Of a DNA stretch of 64,000 nt, positions 25,183-33,579 are shown piece by piece. This DNA comes from an uncultured Collinsella sp. (GTDB lineage Bacteria > Actinomycetota > Coriobacteriia > Coriobacteriales > Coriobacteriaceae), in the NCBI GenBank assembly GCA_900541175.1, contig UQIT01000006.1:1-64000 (forward strand), given 5' to 3'. Both the position numbers and the translations under genes were made by a program. The notes beneath the pieces were generated by a model. It saw only the letters and a list, made by a program, of their open reading frames with translations. It searched no databases and was not told the origin of the DNA. Numbering within the stretch: the stretch's first letter is position 1; the number at the start of each line of letters is the position of its first letter.

Positions 25183-27777
25183 TTGAAGCTCATCATCGCC
25201 GAGAAAAACGACGCCGCGCGTCAGATCGCCGAGCGGCTGTCCACGGGTAAGCCTAAAAAGGACAAGGTGTACAACACCGCCATCTACCGTTTTGAGTGGA
25301 AGGGCGAGGAGTGCGTGACGATCGGTCTTGCCGGTCACATCCTTGCGCCCGATTTTTGCGACAGCGTGCTGTTCGATAAAAAGCTGGGCTGGTATTCGGT
25401 CACCGAGGACGGCGAGATGCTGCCGGCCGACATGCCCGATGGCCTGGCTCGTCCGCCTTACGACACCAAGCGTAAGCCGTTCCTTGCCGATGGCATCTCC
25501 ATCAAGGGCTGGAAGCTCGAGAGTCTGCCCTATCTCACCTGGGCACCCGTCATTAAGCTGCCGGCCGAGAAAGAGCTCATTCGCTCGCTCAAGAACCTTG
25601 CCAAGAAGTCCGACAGCGTCATCATCGCTACGGACTTCGATCGCGAGGGCGAGCTGATCGGTTCGGACGCCCTCAACAAGGTGCGCGAGGTGGCGCCGGA
25701 CTTGCCGGTTGCCCGCGCCCAGTATTCTTCGTTTACCAAGGCCGAGATCACGCAGGCCTTCGATAATCTCGTCTCGCTCGACCAGAACCTGGCCGACGCA
25801 GGCGAGAGCCGTCAGCACATCGACCTCATTTGGGGTGCGGTGCTGACGCGCTACCTGACGCTCGCCAAGTTTGGCGGCTTTGGTAACGTGCGCTCCGCCG
25901 GCCGCGTGCAGACGCCGACGCTTGCCCTGGTGGTCGAGCGCGAGCGCGAGCGCATGGCGTTTGTGCCCGAGGACTATTGGCAGATTCGCGGCATGGGTGC
26001 CGCGCAGGGCGCTGCCGAGGACGATCGCTTTAAGATCGCGCACAAGACGGCGCGCTTTACCGACAAGGATGCTGCTGAGACGGCGTACGGCCATGTTGAC
26101 GGCGTCGCGACGGCAACCGTCGCCGCGGTGACCAAGCGCTCGCGCAAGCAGCAGCCGCCCACGCCGTTTGCGACCACCTCGCTGCAGGCTGCCGCCGCGG
26201 CCGAGGGCATCTCGCCTGCGCGTACCATGCGCATCGCTGAGTCCCTCTACATGGCCGGTCTCATCAGCTACCCGCGTGTCGACAATACCGTGTACCCCGC
26301 GACGCTCGATCTGGGCGCCGTGGTGAGCGACCTGGCAAAGATCAACCCGGCGCTGGCGCCCGTATGCAAAAAGGTGCTTGCCGGCCCCATGAAGCCTACG
26401 CGCGGCAAAGTCGAGACCACCGACCACCCGCCTATCTATCCCACGGGCGAGGGCGATCCGTCCACGCTCGACGGCGGCCAGCGCAAGCTCTACGACCTCA
26501 TCGCCCGCCGCTTCCTGGCGACGCTCATGGGTCCCGCGACCATCGAGAACACCAAGCTCGAGCTCGATGTGAACGGTGAGCCGTTCGTGGCTTCGGGCGA
26601 TGTGCTCGTGACCCCGGGTTTCCGCGAGGCCTACCCGTATGGCCTTAAACGCGACGAGCAGATGCCGCCGCTTGAGCAGGGCGATACGGTCGACGTATTC
26701 GACATTAAGCTCGAGGCCAAGCAGACCGAGCCGCGCGCGCGCTACAGCCAGGGCAAGCTCGTGCAGGAGATGGAGAAGCGCGGCCTGGGCACCAAGTCCA
26801 CGCGCGCGAGCATCATCGAGCGCCTGTACGCCGTGCGCTATCTCAAAAATGATCCCGTTGAGCCGAGCCAGCTGGGTATCGCCATCATCGATGCGCTGTC
26901 GCAGTTTGCCCCGCGCATCACGAGCCCCGATATGACCAGCGAGCTCGACGGCGACATGACCCGTGTGGAGCGCGGCGAGGATACCGAAGAGCATGTCGTG
27001 ATGCACTCGCGCGCGCTGCTGGCTGGCGTGCTCGACGAGCTGCTCAAGCACACGCAGGAGCTGGGCGACGCCATCAGCGACGCCGTCACGGCCGATGCGC
27101 GCGTGGGAGCTTGCCCCAAGTGCGGCAAGGACCTGGTTATGAAGACGAGCGCCAAGACCCGTGGCAGCTTCATTGGCTGCATGGGCTGGCCCGACTGCGA
27201 TGTGACCTATCCGGTGCCGAGCGGCGTCAAGGTGAGTCCGCTCGAGGGCGAGGCGGCCGTGTGCCCCGAGTGCGGCGCGCCGCGCATTAAATGCCAGCCG
27301 TTCCGTCAGAAGGCTTTCGAGATCTGCGTGAACCCCACGTGCCCCACCAACTACGAGCCCGACCTTAAGGTGGGCGAGTGCAAGGTGTGTGCCGAGGCCG
27401 GACGTCATGGCGACCTGATCGCGCACAAGAGTGAGAAGAGCGGCAAGCGCTTTATCCGCTGCACCAACTACGATGACTGCGGCGTGAGCTATCCTCTGCC
27501 GGCGCGCGGTAAGCTCGAGGCGACGGGTGAGACCTGCCCCGAGTGCGGCGCCCCCATCGTGGTGGTCAACACGGCGCGCGGCCCGTGGCGTATCTGCGTC
27601 AACATGGACTGCCCGACCAAGGAGAAGAAGCCCGCCCGCGGCCGCAAGACCACGACTAAGGCGAGCACGGCCAAGAAGACGACGGCGGCCAAGAAGACGA
27701 CGGCTAAGAAAGCCACTGCCGCCAAGAAGACGACCGCGAAGAAGTCGACTACCAAGAAAGTAGCCTCCGACAAGTAA
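25183..27777 (+). CDS. topA: Type IA DNA topoisomerase I, archaeal-like, with zinc ribbons and a Lys-rich tail
   Basis: Relaxes negatively supercoiled DNA. The Toprim domain starts MKLIIAEKNDAARQIAERLS and has IATDFDREGELIGSDAL. The LIWGAVLTRYLTLAKFGG region precedes the active-site Tyr in GLISYPRVDNTVYP, followed by TTDHPPIYPTG. These signatures resemble archaeal topoisomerase I more than the usual actinobacterial TopA. The C terminus has four Cys4 zinc ribbons (about residues 642-810) and a roughly 45-residue tail of repeated AKKTTAKK units, like Lys-rich DNA-binding tails of actinobacterial TopA and histone H1-like proteins. 864 residues. The start is TTG at 25183 after ATAGGAG. It follows hypB by 54 bases. 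Confidence 0.93.
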   Translation: MKLIIAEKNDAARQIAERLSTGKPKKDKVYNTAIYRFEWKGEECVTIGLAGHILAPDFCDSVLFDKKLGWYSVTEDGEMLPADMPDGLARPPYDTKRKPFLADGISIKGWKLESLPYLTWAPVIKLPAEKELIRSLKNLAKKSDSVIIATDFDREGELIGSDALNKVREVAPDLPVARAQYSSFTKAEITQAFDNLVSLDQNLADAGESRQHIDLIWGAVLTRYLTLAKFGGFGNVRSAGRVQTPTLALVVERERERMAFVPEDYWQIRGMGAAQGAAEDDRFKIAHKTARFTDKDAAETAYGHVDGVATATVAAVTKRSRKQQPPTPFATTSLQAAAAAEGISPARTMRIAESLYMAGLISYPRVDNTVYPATLDLGAVVSDLAKINPALAPVCKKVLAGPMKPTRGKVETTDHPPIYPTGEGDPSTLDGGQRKLYDLIARRFLATLMGPATIENTKLELDVNGEPFVASGDVLVTPGFREAYPYGLKRDEQMPPLEQGDTVDVFDIKLEAKQTEPRARYSQGKLVQEMEKRGLGTKSTRASIIERLYAVRYLKNDPVEPSQLGIAIIDALSQFAPRITSPDMTSELDGDMTRVERGEDTEEHVVMHSRALLAGVLDELLKHTQELGDAISDAVTADARVGACPKCGKDLVMKTSAKTRGSFIGCMGWPDCDVTYPVPSGVKVSPLEGEAAVCPECGAPRIKCQPFRQKAFEICVNPTCPTNYEPDLKVGECKVCAEAGRHGDLIAHKSEKSGKRFIRCTNYDDCGVSYPLPARGKLEATGETCPECGAPIVVVNTARGPWRICVNMDCPTKEKKPARGRKTTTKASTAKKTTAAKKTTAKKATAAKKTTAKKSTTKKVASDK

Positions 27778-27799
27778 CGGCGCGGTCGAAACATTGCCT

Positions 27800-27840
27800 A
27801 AAAAACGAGCGAGGACCCCACGATCCTCGCTCGTTTTTTT
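27800..27840 (+). terminator. Terminator after topA
   Basis: aaaaaacgagcgagga and tcctcgctcgttttttt form a 16-bp stem around ccccacga, with a seven-T run. Confidence 0.92.
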
Positions 27841-27842
27841 GA

Positions 27843-27900
27843 CCGGCAGTTAGGGACGTTCCTTTTCTGCCGGCAGTTTAGGAACGTCCCTAACTGCCGG
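27843..27900. repeat. Inverted pair of 31-nt GGGAC-loop hairpins
   Basis: 27843-27862 is the exact reverse complement of 27881-27900. Each half is itself a hairpin: ccggcag, a 17-nt loop with agggacgttcc, then ctgccgg (27843-27873), and the mirror unit at 27870-27900. The two units share the central ctgccggcag. It lies directly behind the topA terminator and 18 bases before the end of the convergent gene. Confidence 0.8.
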
Positions 27901-27918
27901 CTCGGGAACGACAAAGCG

Positions 27919-28902
27919 CTAGTTCACTTCGACGGGTTTGGCGCCGGGATAGCGCTCCTCAAAGTCTAGGCGATACTTATTGTCATTGGTGCCCGCCACG
28001 TTGTCGCGCGACAGCGGCGCCACGATCTCATTCTTGTGGTCCGCAGGCTTGGCGTATTTCAGGCTGATCTCCCAGGCATCACAGATTGCGTCAATGCGGT
28101 GATCCAGGTCGTCGTACAGGGCGATGATGTCCTTCCAGGAGCTATAGTTCTTGGAGCTCGTCGGGACGTCTAGGTCCTCGACGATGTCGTAATACTGCTC
28201 GATGGTGTCCTCTGTGCGCTCGGCGACGTCGGCGAGATTTTGACGGGTGGTCCGATCCTCTTCCAGATAGCTGCCGTTGAAGTTCTGCGCGCAGCCACGG
28301 ACGTAGTTGTCGAGGTCTTCGAGCAAGTCGTAGTATTCGCTCAGGCGACGGTAGAGGTTCTGCTCGGAGAGCGTTGCTTCGCCGCCATCCTCGTCGTCAT
28401 CGTCATCATCGTCGTACAGGCTGTTGGGATCGCCGAGAGGCTTTAGGTCATTGTCGTCGACGTCATGGTGCAGCTTAGCTACCTCGGCAGTCGTCTGCGT
28501 GGCGGCGCTGTCGAAAGGCTTGATCACAAAGAAAACGACCAGGGCGATGATGATCGCCACCAGCACAACGATAACGGCGATAAGCGGCCCGGCGCCGCTC
28601 TTTTTGGGAGCGGGGGTCTGTGGCGAAGCGGGCGCGTATGCGGGAGCCGGCTGCTGTTGGGGCGAGCCGCTCGCGATGGGTATGCGCTGCGTGGTCTCGA
28701 CGGCCGCGGGGCTTGCGGCGGGGTCGGGGCGATAGGCGAGGGGGTCGTCCGCCTTGGCTTGCGGCGCATCAAGGGAGCCGGTCTGCTCAAAAGCGGGCTG
28801 GCTATCGCTCGCGGTTGTTTGCTCAACGGGTGCACCGCACGAGGTGCAGAACTTGGCATTATCTGCAAGAAGCTTGCCGCACGAGGCGCAATACCGAGAC
28901 AT
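27919..28902 (-). CDS. Zinc-ribbon membrane protein, function unknown
   Basis: A 327-residue protein with an N-terminal zinc ribbon (SRYCASCGKLLADNAKFCTSCG), a Pro/Ala-rich linker of about 80 residues, one transmembrane helix (GPLIAVIVVLVAIIIALVVF) and a C-terminal helical domain of about 200 residues with an acidic DDDDDDED run. No signal peptide is present, so the ribbon should be cytoplasmic and the helical part outside. The ATG at 28902 follows AAAGGAG; an upstream in-frame start at 28920 has none. Zinc-ribbon plus single-helix proteins are widespread in Gram-positive bacteria with no assigned role. Confidence 0.85.
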   Translation of the reverse strand: MSRYCASCGKLLADNAKFCTSCGAPVEQTTASDSQPAFEQTGSLDAPQAKADDPLAYRPDPAASPAAVETTQRIPIASGSPQQQPAPAYAPASPQTPAPKKSGAGPLIAVIVVLVAIIIALVVFFVIKPFDSAATQTTAEVAKLHHDVDDNDLKPLGDPNSLYDDDDDDDEDGGEATLSEQNLYRRLSEYYDLLEDLDNYVRGCAQNFNGSYLEEDRTTRQNLADVAERTEDTIEQYYDIVEDLDVPTSSKNYSSWKDIIALYDDLDHRIDAICDAWEISLKYAKPADHKNEIVAPLSRDNVAGTNDNKYRLDFEERYPGAKPVEVN

Positions 28903-28970
28903 TGCCACTCCTTTCGCCACATTTCAATGCAATACGACGATTATACCCAGCGTCCAAAATTCCCCATCAT

Positions 28971-29039
28971 AAGTTGCGGTGAAATAGGGACTGTTTGGCG
29001 GTCTCGGAGCTTCAATCAGTCCCTATTTCACCGCAACTT
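28971..29039. repeat. Perfect 23-bp inverted repeat with gggact core
   Basis: 28971-28993 and 29017-29039 are exact reverse complements (each contains aatagggactg or its complement) around a 23-nt loop. It lies between divergent genes, about 100 bases before tmk, and just before a ggggtatcat promoter-like box (29078-29087). Confidence 0.8.
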
Positions 29040-29141
29040 TGGAAAGGCACCTTTAGCCATTGGGGACGCGCCTGCCCCTGGGGTATCATGGCTTGGTTGA
29101 TATATCTGCATTTACGCGCCTTGTAGGAAGGGGCTGCGCCC

Positions 29142-29825
29142 ATGGCTTTTGAGCCCGCTCAACATAGCTTTATCACGCTCGAGGGCGTCGATGGCGCCGG
29201 TAAATCTACGCAGGCGCGCCTGCTTGCCCGCGCGCTCGACCTTGCCGGCTACCAGGTTGTGAGCCTGCGCGAGCCGGGCGGTACCGCCATCAGCGAAAAG
29301 ATCCGTGCTCTGCTGCTCGACCCCGCCAATACGGCGATGGGCGACACCTGCGAGCTGCTGCTCTACGAGGCCGCGCGCGCCCAGCTAGTGCACGAGGTTA
29401 TCGCGCCCGCCCTTGCGGCCGGCAAGGTGGTCCTGTGCGACCGCTTCTACGATTCCACGACCTGCTACCAGGCGTTTGCCGACGGCCTCGACCGTCAGAT
29501 GGTGCGCGATGCCAACAACCTGGCTGTCGCCGGTACGCATCCGGCGCTCACGCTCGTCTATCACATCACGCCCGAGCAGGCGGCGCTGCGCATGGCCGCC
29601 CGTGGTGCGGCCGACCGCATGGAGGCCAAGGGCATGGCCTTCCAGGAGCGCGTCTATCAGGGATTTTGTGCCATTGCTGCCGAGGAGCCAGACCGCGTAA
29701 AGCTCATCGACGCCACTGCGTCGATCGCAGACGTCTTCGCGCAGACGGTCGAGCTGGTTCGTGCGCACGGTCTCGACATCCCCCAGGATGCCGTCGCCGC
29801 CGCGCTTGCCCAGGAGGCTGAGTAA
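29142..29825 (+). CDS. tmk: Thymidylate kinase
   Basis: Phosphorylates dTMP to dTDP. The 227-residue protein has the P-loop LEGVDGAGKSTQARLLA, the DR(Y/F/H) motif in VVLCDRFYDSTTCYQ and the lid region RGAADRMEAKGMAFQERVYQGF. The ATG at 29142 lies about ten bases after GGAAGGGG. It heads an operon with holB (one base gap) and ricT. The same tmk-holB-ricT order is known from Bacillus and other Gram-positive bacteria, which supports all three assignments. Confidence 0.96.
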   Translation: MAFEPAQHSFITLEGVDGAGKSTQARLLARALDLAGYQVVSLREPGGTAISEKIRALLLDPANTAMGDTCELLLYEAARAQLVHEVIAPALAAGKVVLCDRFYDSTTCYQAFADGLDRQMVRDANNLAVAGTHPALTLVYHITPEQAALRMAARGAADRMEAKGMAFQERVYQGFCAIAAEEPDRVKLIDATASIADVFAQTVELVRAHGLDIPQDAVAAALAQEAE

Positions 29826-29826
29826 C

Positions 29827-30954
29827 ATGGCCCCCGCTCAGGCAAGCCTGCTCGCCAAGCTCGACACCCAGGAACGCGTGCGCGACTTCTTGACCAACGC
29901 CATCGCAAGCGGTCGCGCATCGCACGCCTACCTGTTTTTGGGCGCGCCCGGCGCCGGTAAGCTCGACGCCGCATGGGCGCTCGCCCAAGCATTCCTGTGC
30001 GAGCAGGACGGCTGTGGTTCGTGCGACAGCTGCGTGCGCGTCGCGCGCCATACGCACCCCGACGTGCACTATTACACCCCCGAAAGCGCTACGGGCTACC
30101 TCATCGCGCAGACCCGCGAGCTGCTCGACGACGTGCCCCTGGCGCCTATCCGCGCCAAGGCAAAGGTCTACATCATCGACCGTGCCGAGCAGCTGCGCGC
30201 CAACACCGCCAATGCGCTGCTCAAAACGCTCGAGGAACCGCCCGAGGGCGTCATGTTCATCCTGTTGGGCACCTCGGCAGATGTGATGCTGCCCACCATC
30301 GTGAGCCGCTGCCAGTGCGTGCCGTTTCGACTGGTGTCGCCCGCCGTGGCCGCGCAGGCCGTGAGCCGCGCCACCGGTCAGGATATTGCGCGTTGTCGCA
30401 TGGCCGTCGCCGTGGCGGGGAGTCCCACGCGTGGCATCGAGTTCCTCAAGAGCGCCGAGCGCCAGGACGCCCGCCGTCAGATGGTTCGCGCCATCGACTC
30501 GCTCATCGCCGCCGACGAGGCCGACGTGCTCAGCCGCGCCAAGTCGCTCATCGTCGCCGTTAAGGCGCCGCTCGCCGAGGTCAAGTCCACGCAGGAAAAG
30601 GTGCTCGAGCAAAACGCCGACTACCTGTCGCGTGGAGCATTGAAGCAGCTTGAGGACCGCAACAAGCGCGAACTCAACGCGCGCGAGCGTTCGGGTATCA
30701 TGGAAGCGCTGGCGAGCGCGCGGACGCTCATGCGCGACGTGCTACTGACGCTTCAGGACGAGGCAGCCGACGTGGTGAACGAAGACGTGCGCGACTCGAT
30801 CGGTCGGCTTGCCGCCGCGACCAATGTTGCGGGTGCCACCCGGGCGCTCGAGGCAGTCGCGACCGCCGAGCGCAACATCGCCAGAAACGTTACTCCCCAG
30901 CTGGCCATCGAGGTCATGCTGTTCGATATCAGGAAGGCACTGAAATGCCGTTAG
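29827..30954 (+). CDS. holB: DNA polymerase III subunit delta'
   Basis: The 375-residue clamp-loader subunit. The AAA+ core starts SHAYLFLGAPGAGKLDAAWA, a degenerate P-loop with Leu instead of Ser/Thr after Lys, as expected for the non-ATPase delta' subunit. A zinc site CEQDGCGSCDSCVRVARHTHPD, the sensor region VYIIDRAEQLRANTANALLK and the SRC motif (TIVSRCQCV) follow. The frame is open further left, but ATG 29827 sits one base after tmk and gives the family length. Its last ten bases overlap ricT. Confidence 0.94.
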   Translation: MAPAQASLLAKLDTQERVRDFLTNAIASGRASHAYLFLGAPGAGKLDAAWALAQAFLCEQDGCGSCDSCVRVARHTHPDVHYYTPESATGYLIAQTRELLDDVPLAPIRAKAKVYIIDRAEQLRANTANALLKTLEEPPEGVMFILLGTSADVMLPTIVSRCQCVPFRLVSPAVAAQAVSRATGQDIARCRMAVAVAGSPTRGIEFLKSAERQDARRQMVRAIDSLIAADEADVLSRAKSLIVAVKAPLAEVKSTQEKVLEQNADYLSRGALKQLEDRNKRELNARERSGIMEALASARTLMRDVLLTLQDEAADVVNEDVRDSIGRLAAATNVAGATRALEAVATAERNIARNVTPQLAIEVMLFDIRKALKCR

Positions 30955-32660
30955 TCGTACCCGTTAAGTTTACCTACGCCTCGCGCGACCTGTGGTTCGA
31001 TCCGCAGGATTTGGATATCCTCGAGGCCGATTATGCCATTTGCTCCACCGAGCGCGGAACCGAGATCGGCCTGGTCACGGCCGATCCCTTTGAGGTGCCG
31101 CAAGACGAGATCGGTCAGCCGCTCAAGCCCGTGCTGCGCGTGGCGAGCGACATCGACCTGCAGCTTGCCGACGACCTGGCCATCCAAGGCGACGAGGCGA
31201 TGGTCGATTTCCGCCGTCTCGTCAAGGAGCTCGACCTCGAGATGAAGCCGGTGGGCGTCGAATACCTGTTTGGCGGCGAGAAGGCCGTGTTCTACTTTGC
31301 GGCCGAGGAGCGCGTCGATTTTCGCCAGCTCGTCAAGGATCTGTCCTCGACGCTGCACATTCGCGTCGACATGCGCCAGATCGGCGTGCGCGACGAGACC
31401 CGCCTGGTGGGTGGCTATGCCCAATGCGGGCAGGAGCTCTGCTGCACGCGCTTTGGCGGACAGTTTGAGCCCGTCTCGATTCGCATGGCAAAAGAGCAAG
31501 ACCTGCCGCTCAATTCCTCCAAGATCAGCGGCGTGTGCGGTCGTCTGATGTGCTGTCTGCGCTACGAGTTCGAGGCCTACAAGGACTTTAAGAGCCGTGC
31601 GCCCAAAAAGAAGACGCTCATCGATACGCCGCTTGGCAAGGCGCGTATCCAGGAATATGACACGCCGCGTGAGCAGCTGGTGCTGCGCCTGGAGAACGGC
31701 AAAGTCTTTAAGGTCAACCTGGCCGATATGACGTGCTCGGAGGGCTGCAAAAAGAAGGCCGCCGAGCAGGGCTGCAACTGTCGCCCCGACTGCGTGACGC
31801 GTGATGTGCTCGAGCGCATCGAGTCGCCCGAGATGCGCCTGGCGCTCATGGAGCTCGATCGCGAGAATGGCGTCGACGTGGGCGATGGCCTGTCGAGTGC
31901 CGACCGTCTGGCCGGCACGTCGATGCCCAAGCGCCGTCGTCGCGATGTCGAATCCGATGCCCGCGCTGCTCAGAGCCAGGGCGAGGGCCGTGGCCGCGGA
32001 AAGGGCCGTGGTAAGGCCGAGACACCCGAGGCCGAGGAGGCCGCCGGTGGCCGTCGTCGTCGCAAGCGCGCGGGCTCGGGCGATGCCGGTGAGACCGCTC
32101 CCGCAGGCAAGAATTCCCCCCGCGAGCGCGAGGTTCAGCAACCCCAGCAGCAGAATCGCGGCGGTGGCATGAATCCCACGCGCCGTCGTCGCCGTCATCT
32201 GTCGAGCGGGGAGCGCGAGGACGCCTTCCGTGCCGCAGCCGCTCGCGAGGCCGGCGCTGCCCCCAAGGGTGCCTCGGCCTCCGATGCGTCTGCCGACAAG
32301 GGCGGCAAGTCACGTGGCGAGGAGGAGCGCGCGCCGCGTCCGCGCCGTCGCCATTCCTCGGGCGCGCAACAGAAGCCCTCAGTGCCCTCCGTGGCCGATC
32401 AGGTCTCGGATGGCGAGGTCAAGGTCACGCGCCGTCGTCCCGGAGATGGCGGGGGAGCGGCTGGCCAGGCTTCGCGTGGCGCCCCTCCCTTACGTTCGGC
32501 TCGCGACGAGCGCGAGCCGCACGAGGATCGCGGTGGCGAGGGCTCGGCCGACCAGGGCCAAAAGCGCCGTCGCCGTCGCCGTTCCCGCAAGCCGCGCCAG
32601 GATGGTGGCGAGGGCTCGACCCCGTCTTCGTCCGCACCACAACCGCCCGCCGGCGAATAA
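30945..32660 (+). CDS. ricT: PSP1-domain protein RicT (YaaT) with long basic tail
   Basis: Homologue of RicT, part of the Fe-S containing RicAFT complex that affects RNA processing in Bacillus. The PSP1 core is in residues 1-270, with cysteine motifs YAQCGQELCCTRFGGQF and VCGRLMCCLRYEFEAYKDF that can hold an iron-sulfur cluster. A further Cys-rich piece follows (CSEGCKKKAAEQGCNC). Family members are usually about 275 residues; here about 250 residues of Arg/Gly/Ala-rich, probably disordered sequence with RRRR clusters are added. That tail looks suited to RNA binding, which is inference. No ricA or ricF is visible nearby. Its start overlaps holB by ten bases. Confidence 0.9.
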   Translation: MPLVVPVKFTYASRDLWFDPQDLDILEADYAICSTERGTEIGLVTADPFEVPQDEIGQPLKPVLRVASDIDLQLADDLAIQGDEAMVDFRRLVKELDLEMKPVGVEYLFGGEKAVFYFAAEERVDFRQLVKDLSSTLHIRVDMRQIGVRDETRLVGGYAQCGQELCCTRFGGQFEPVSIRMAKEQDLPLNSSKISGVCGRLMCCLRYEFEAYKDFKSRAPKKKTLIDTPLGKARIQEYDTPREQLVLRLENGKVFKVNLADMTCSEGCKKKAAEQGCNCRPDCVTRDVLERIESPEMRLALMELDRENGVDVGDGLSSADRLAGTSMPKRRRRDVESDARAAQSQGEGRGRGKGRGKAETPEAEEAAGGRRRRKRAGSGDAGETAPAGKNSPREREVQQPQQQNRGGGMNPTRRRRRHLSSGEREDAFRAAAAREAGAAPKGASASDASADKGGKSRGEEERAPRPRRRHSSGAQQKPSVPSVADQVSDGEVKVTRRRPGDGGGAAGQASRGAPPLRSARDEREPHEDRGGEGSADQGQKRRRRRRSRKPRQDGGEGSTPSSSAPQPPAGE

Positions 32661-32723
32661 CGCCCGCGAGCGGATTTAGCCCGCCTTGCCCCGAGCGCAT
32701 CGGGGTATCATAGCGCCGAATCA

Positions 32724-32759
32724 ACAACCCTCCCTGCGACCGAACGTAGGGAGGGTTGT
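32724..32759 (+). promoter_or_regulatory. Hairpin covering the comF ribosome binding site
   Basis: acaaccctccct and agggagggttgt pair over 12 perfect base pairs around gcgaccgaacgt. The right arm contains the GGGAGGG that serves as ribosome site for the TTG start at 32763. No T-run follows, so it is not a standard terminator. Folding would hide the ribosome site. Confidence 0.55.
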
Positions 32760-32762
32760 GTC

Positions 32763-33569
32763 TTGAAGAGCCGTCTGAACATATTGAGCCGTCTGCAGGG
32801 TGCCGGTGCCCTACCGTTTGCGGACGAATTGCTACCGTTTGCCGAGTGGGCGGCACGCGAGGCGCTCGAGGCATTGTCGCCAACACGATGTGCCGGCTGC
32901 GAGCGCGCCGGTGCGCTTATTTGCCAAGACTGCCTGGCCGCGCTCACGCTCATCGACCCACGTCATAGCTGCACCCGATGCGGCGCCCCGTTTGGGGATT
33001 TGCTGTGCACTGAGTGTTCGGTCGAGGGCACGTCCTCGGCAATGGCGGAGGCGCTCGACCGCTGCCTGGCGTGCGCCGTCTATGCGCATCCGCTGCCGCG
33101 CATCATTAAAGCGTACAAGGATGCGGGTGAGCGACGCCTGGCGCCGTATCTGGCAGAGCTGCTCTACGACACCGCCCTGCATGCCCAGGTCGTAGCGCCC
33201 GACCGCTATGGAGGTGTGCTGTCCGGCGCGGATGCGGTGGTGTTTGTGCCTGCGACGGCGGCAGCGTTTCGGCGGCGTGGTTTTGATCATATGGAGGCTA
33301 TTGCGCGCCCATTTTGCGAGCTGTCGGGTGTTCCCCTGCTCGATGCCCTCGTCAAGTACGGGCATGGCGACCAACGCGAACTCGGTCGTGAGGAGCGCCG
33401 CGAGCGTGCCCAAGGCATGTACGAGACGGTTGAAGATGTGCGCGGCCGCCGCCTGCTGCTTATCGATGATGTCATTACCACGGGCGCGACGATGGCCGCG
33501 GCTTCGGCGGAACTCAAGCGCGCCGGCGCCGCGGCAGTCGATGGCGTTGCTATCGCACGTGTTTGGTAG
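32763..33569 (+). CDS. comF: ComF-family phosphoribosyltransferase-like protein
   Basis: A 268-residue ComF homologue, implicated in DNA uptake and single-stranded DNA handling at competence. A zinc finger (CAGCERAGALICQDC, CTRCGAPFGDLLCTEC) at residues 39-85 precedes the type I PRTase domain with RRGFDHMEAIARPF and the PRPP loop LLLIDDVITTGATM. The start is TTG at 32763 after AGGGAGGG, itself inside a hairpin. It is followed after ten bases by an unknown nuclease-like gene. No other competence gene is nearby. Confidence 0.9.
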   Translation: MKSRLNILSRLQGAGALPFADELLPFAEWAAREALEALSPTRCAGCERAGALICQDCLAALTLIDPRHSCTRCGAPFGDLLCTECSVEGTSSAMAEALDRCLACAVYAHPLPRIIKAYKDAGERRLAPYLAELLYDTALHAQVVAPDRYGGVLSGADAVVFVPATAAAFRRRGFDHMEAIARPFCELSGVPLLDALVKYGHGDQRELGREERRERAQGMYETVEDVRGRRLLLIDDVITTGATMAAASAELKRAGAAAVDGVAIARVW

Positions 33570-33579
33570 GGGTGGTTTT

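Noticed and set aside
24439..27426. A 995-codon open frame on the minus strand opposite hypB and topA
   Set aside because: It mirrors two clear genes, has no ribosome site, and its His/Leu/Arg-rich translation is what GC-rich codons give on the opposite strand.
27657..27775. Tandem DNA repeat at the end of topA
   Set aside because: The repeats are codons for the AKKTTAKK protein tail, known from Lys-rich TopA tails, so no separate repeat element is needed.
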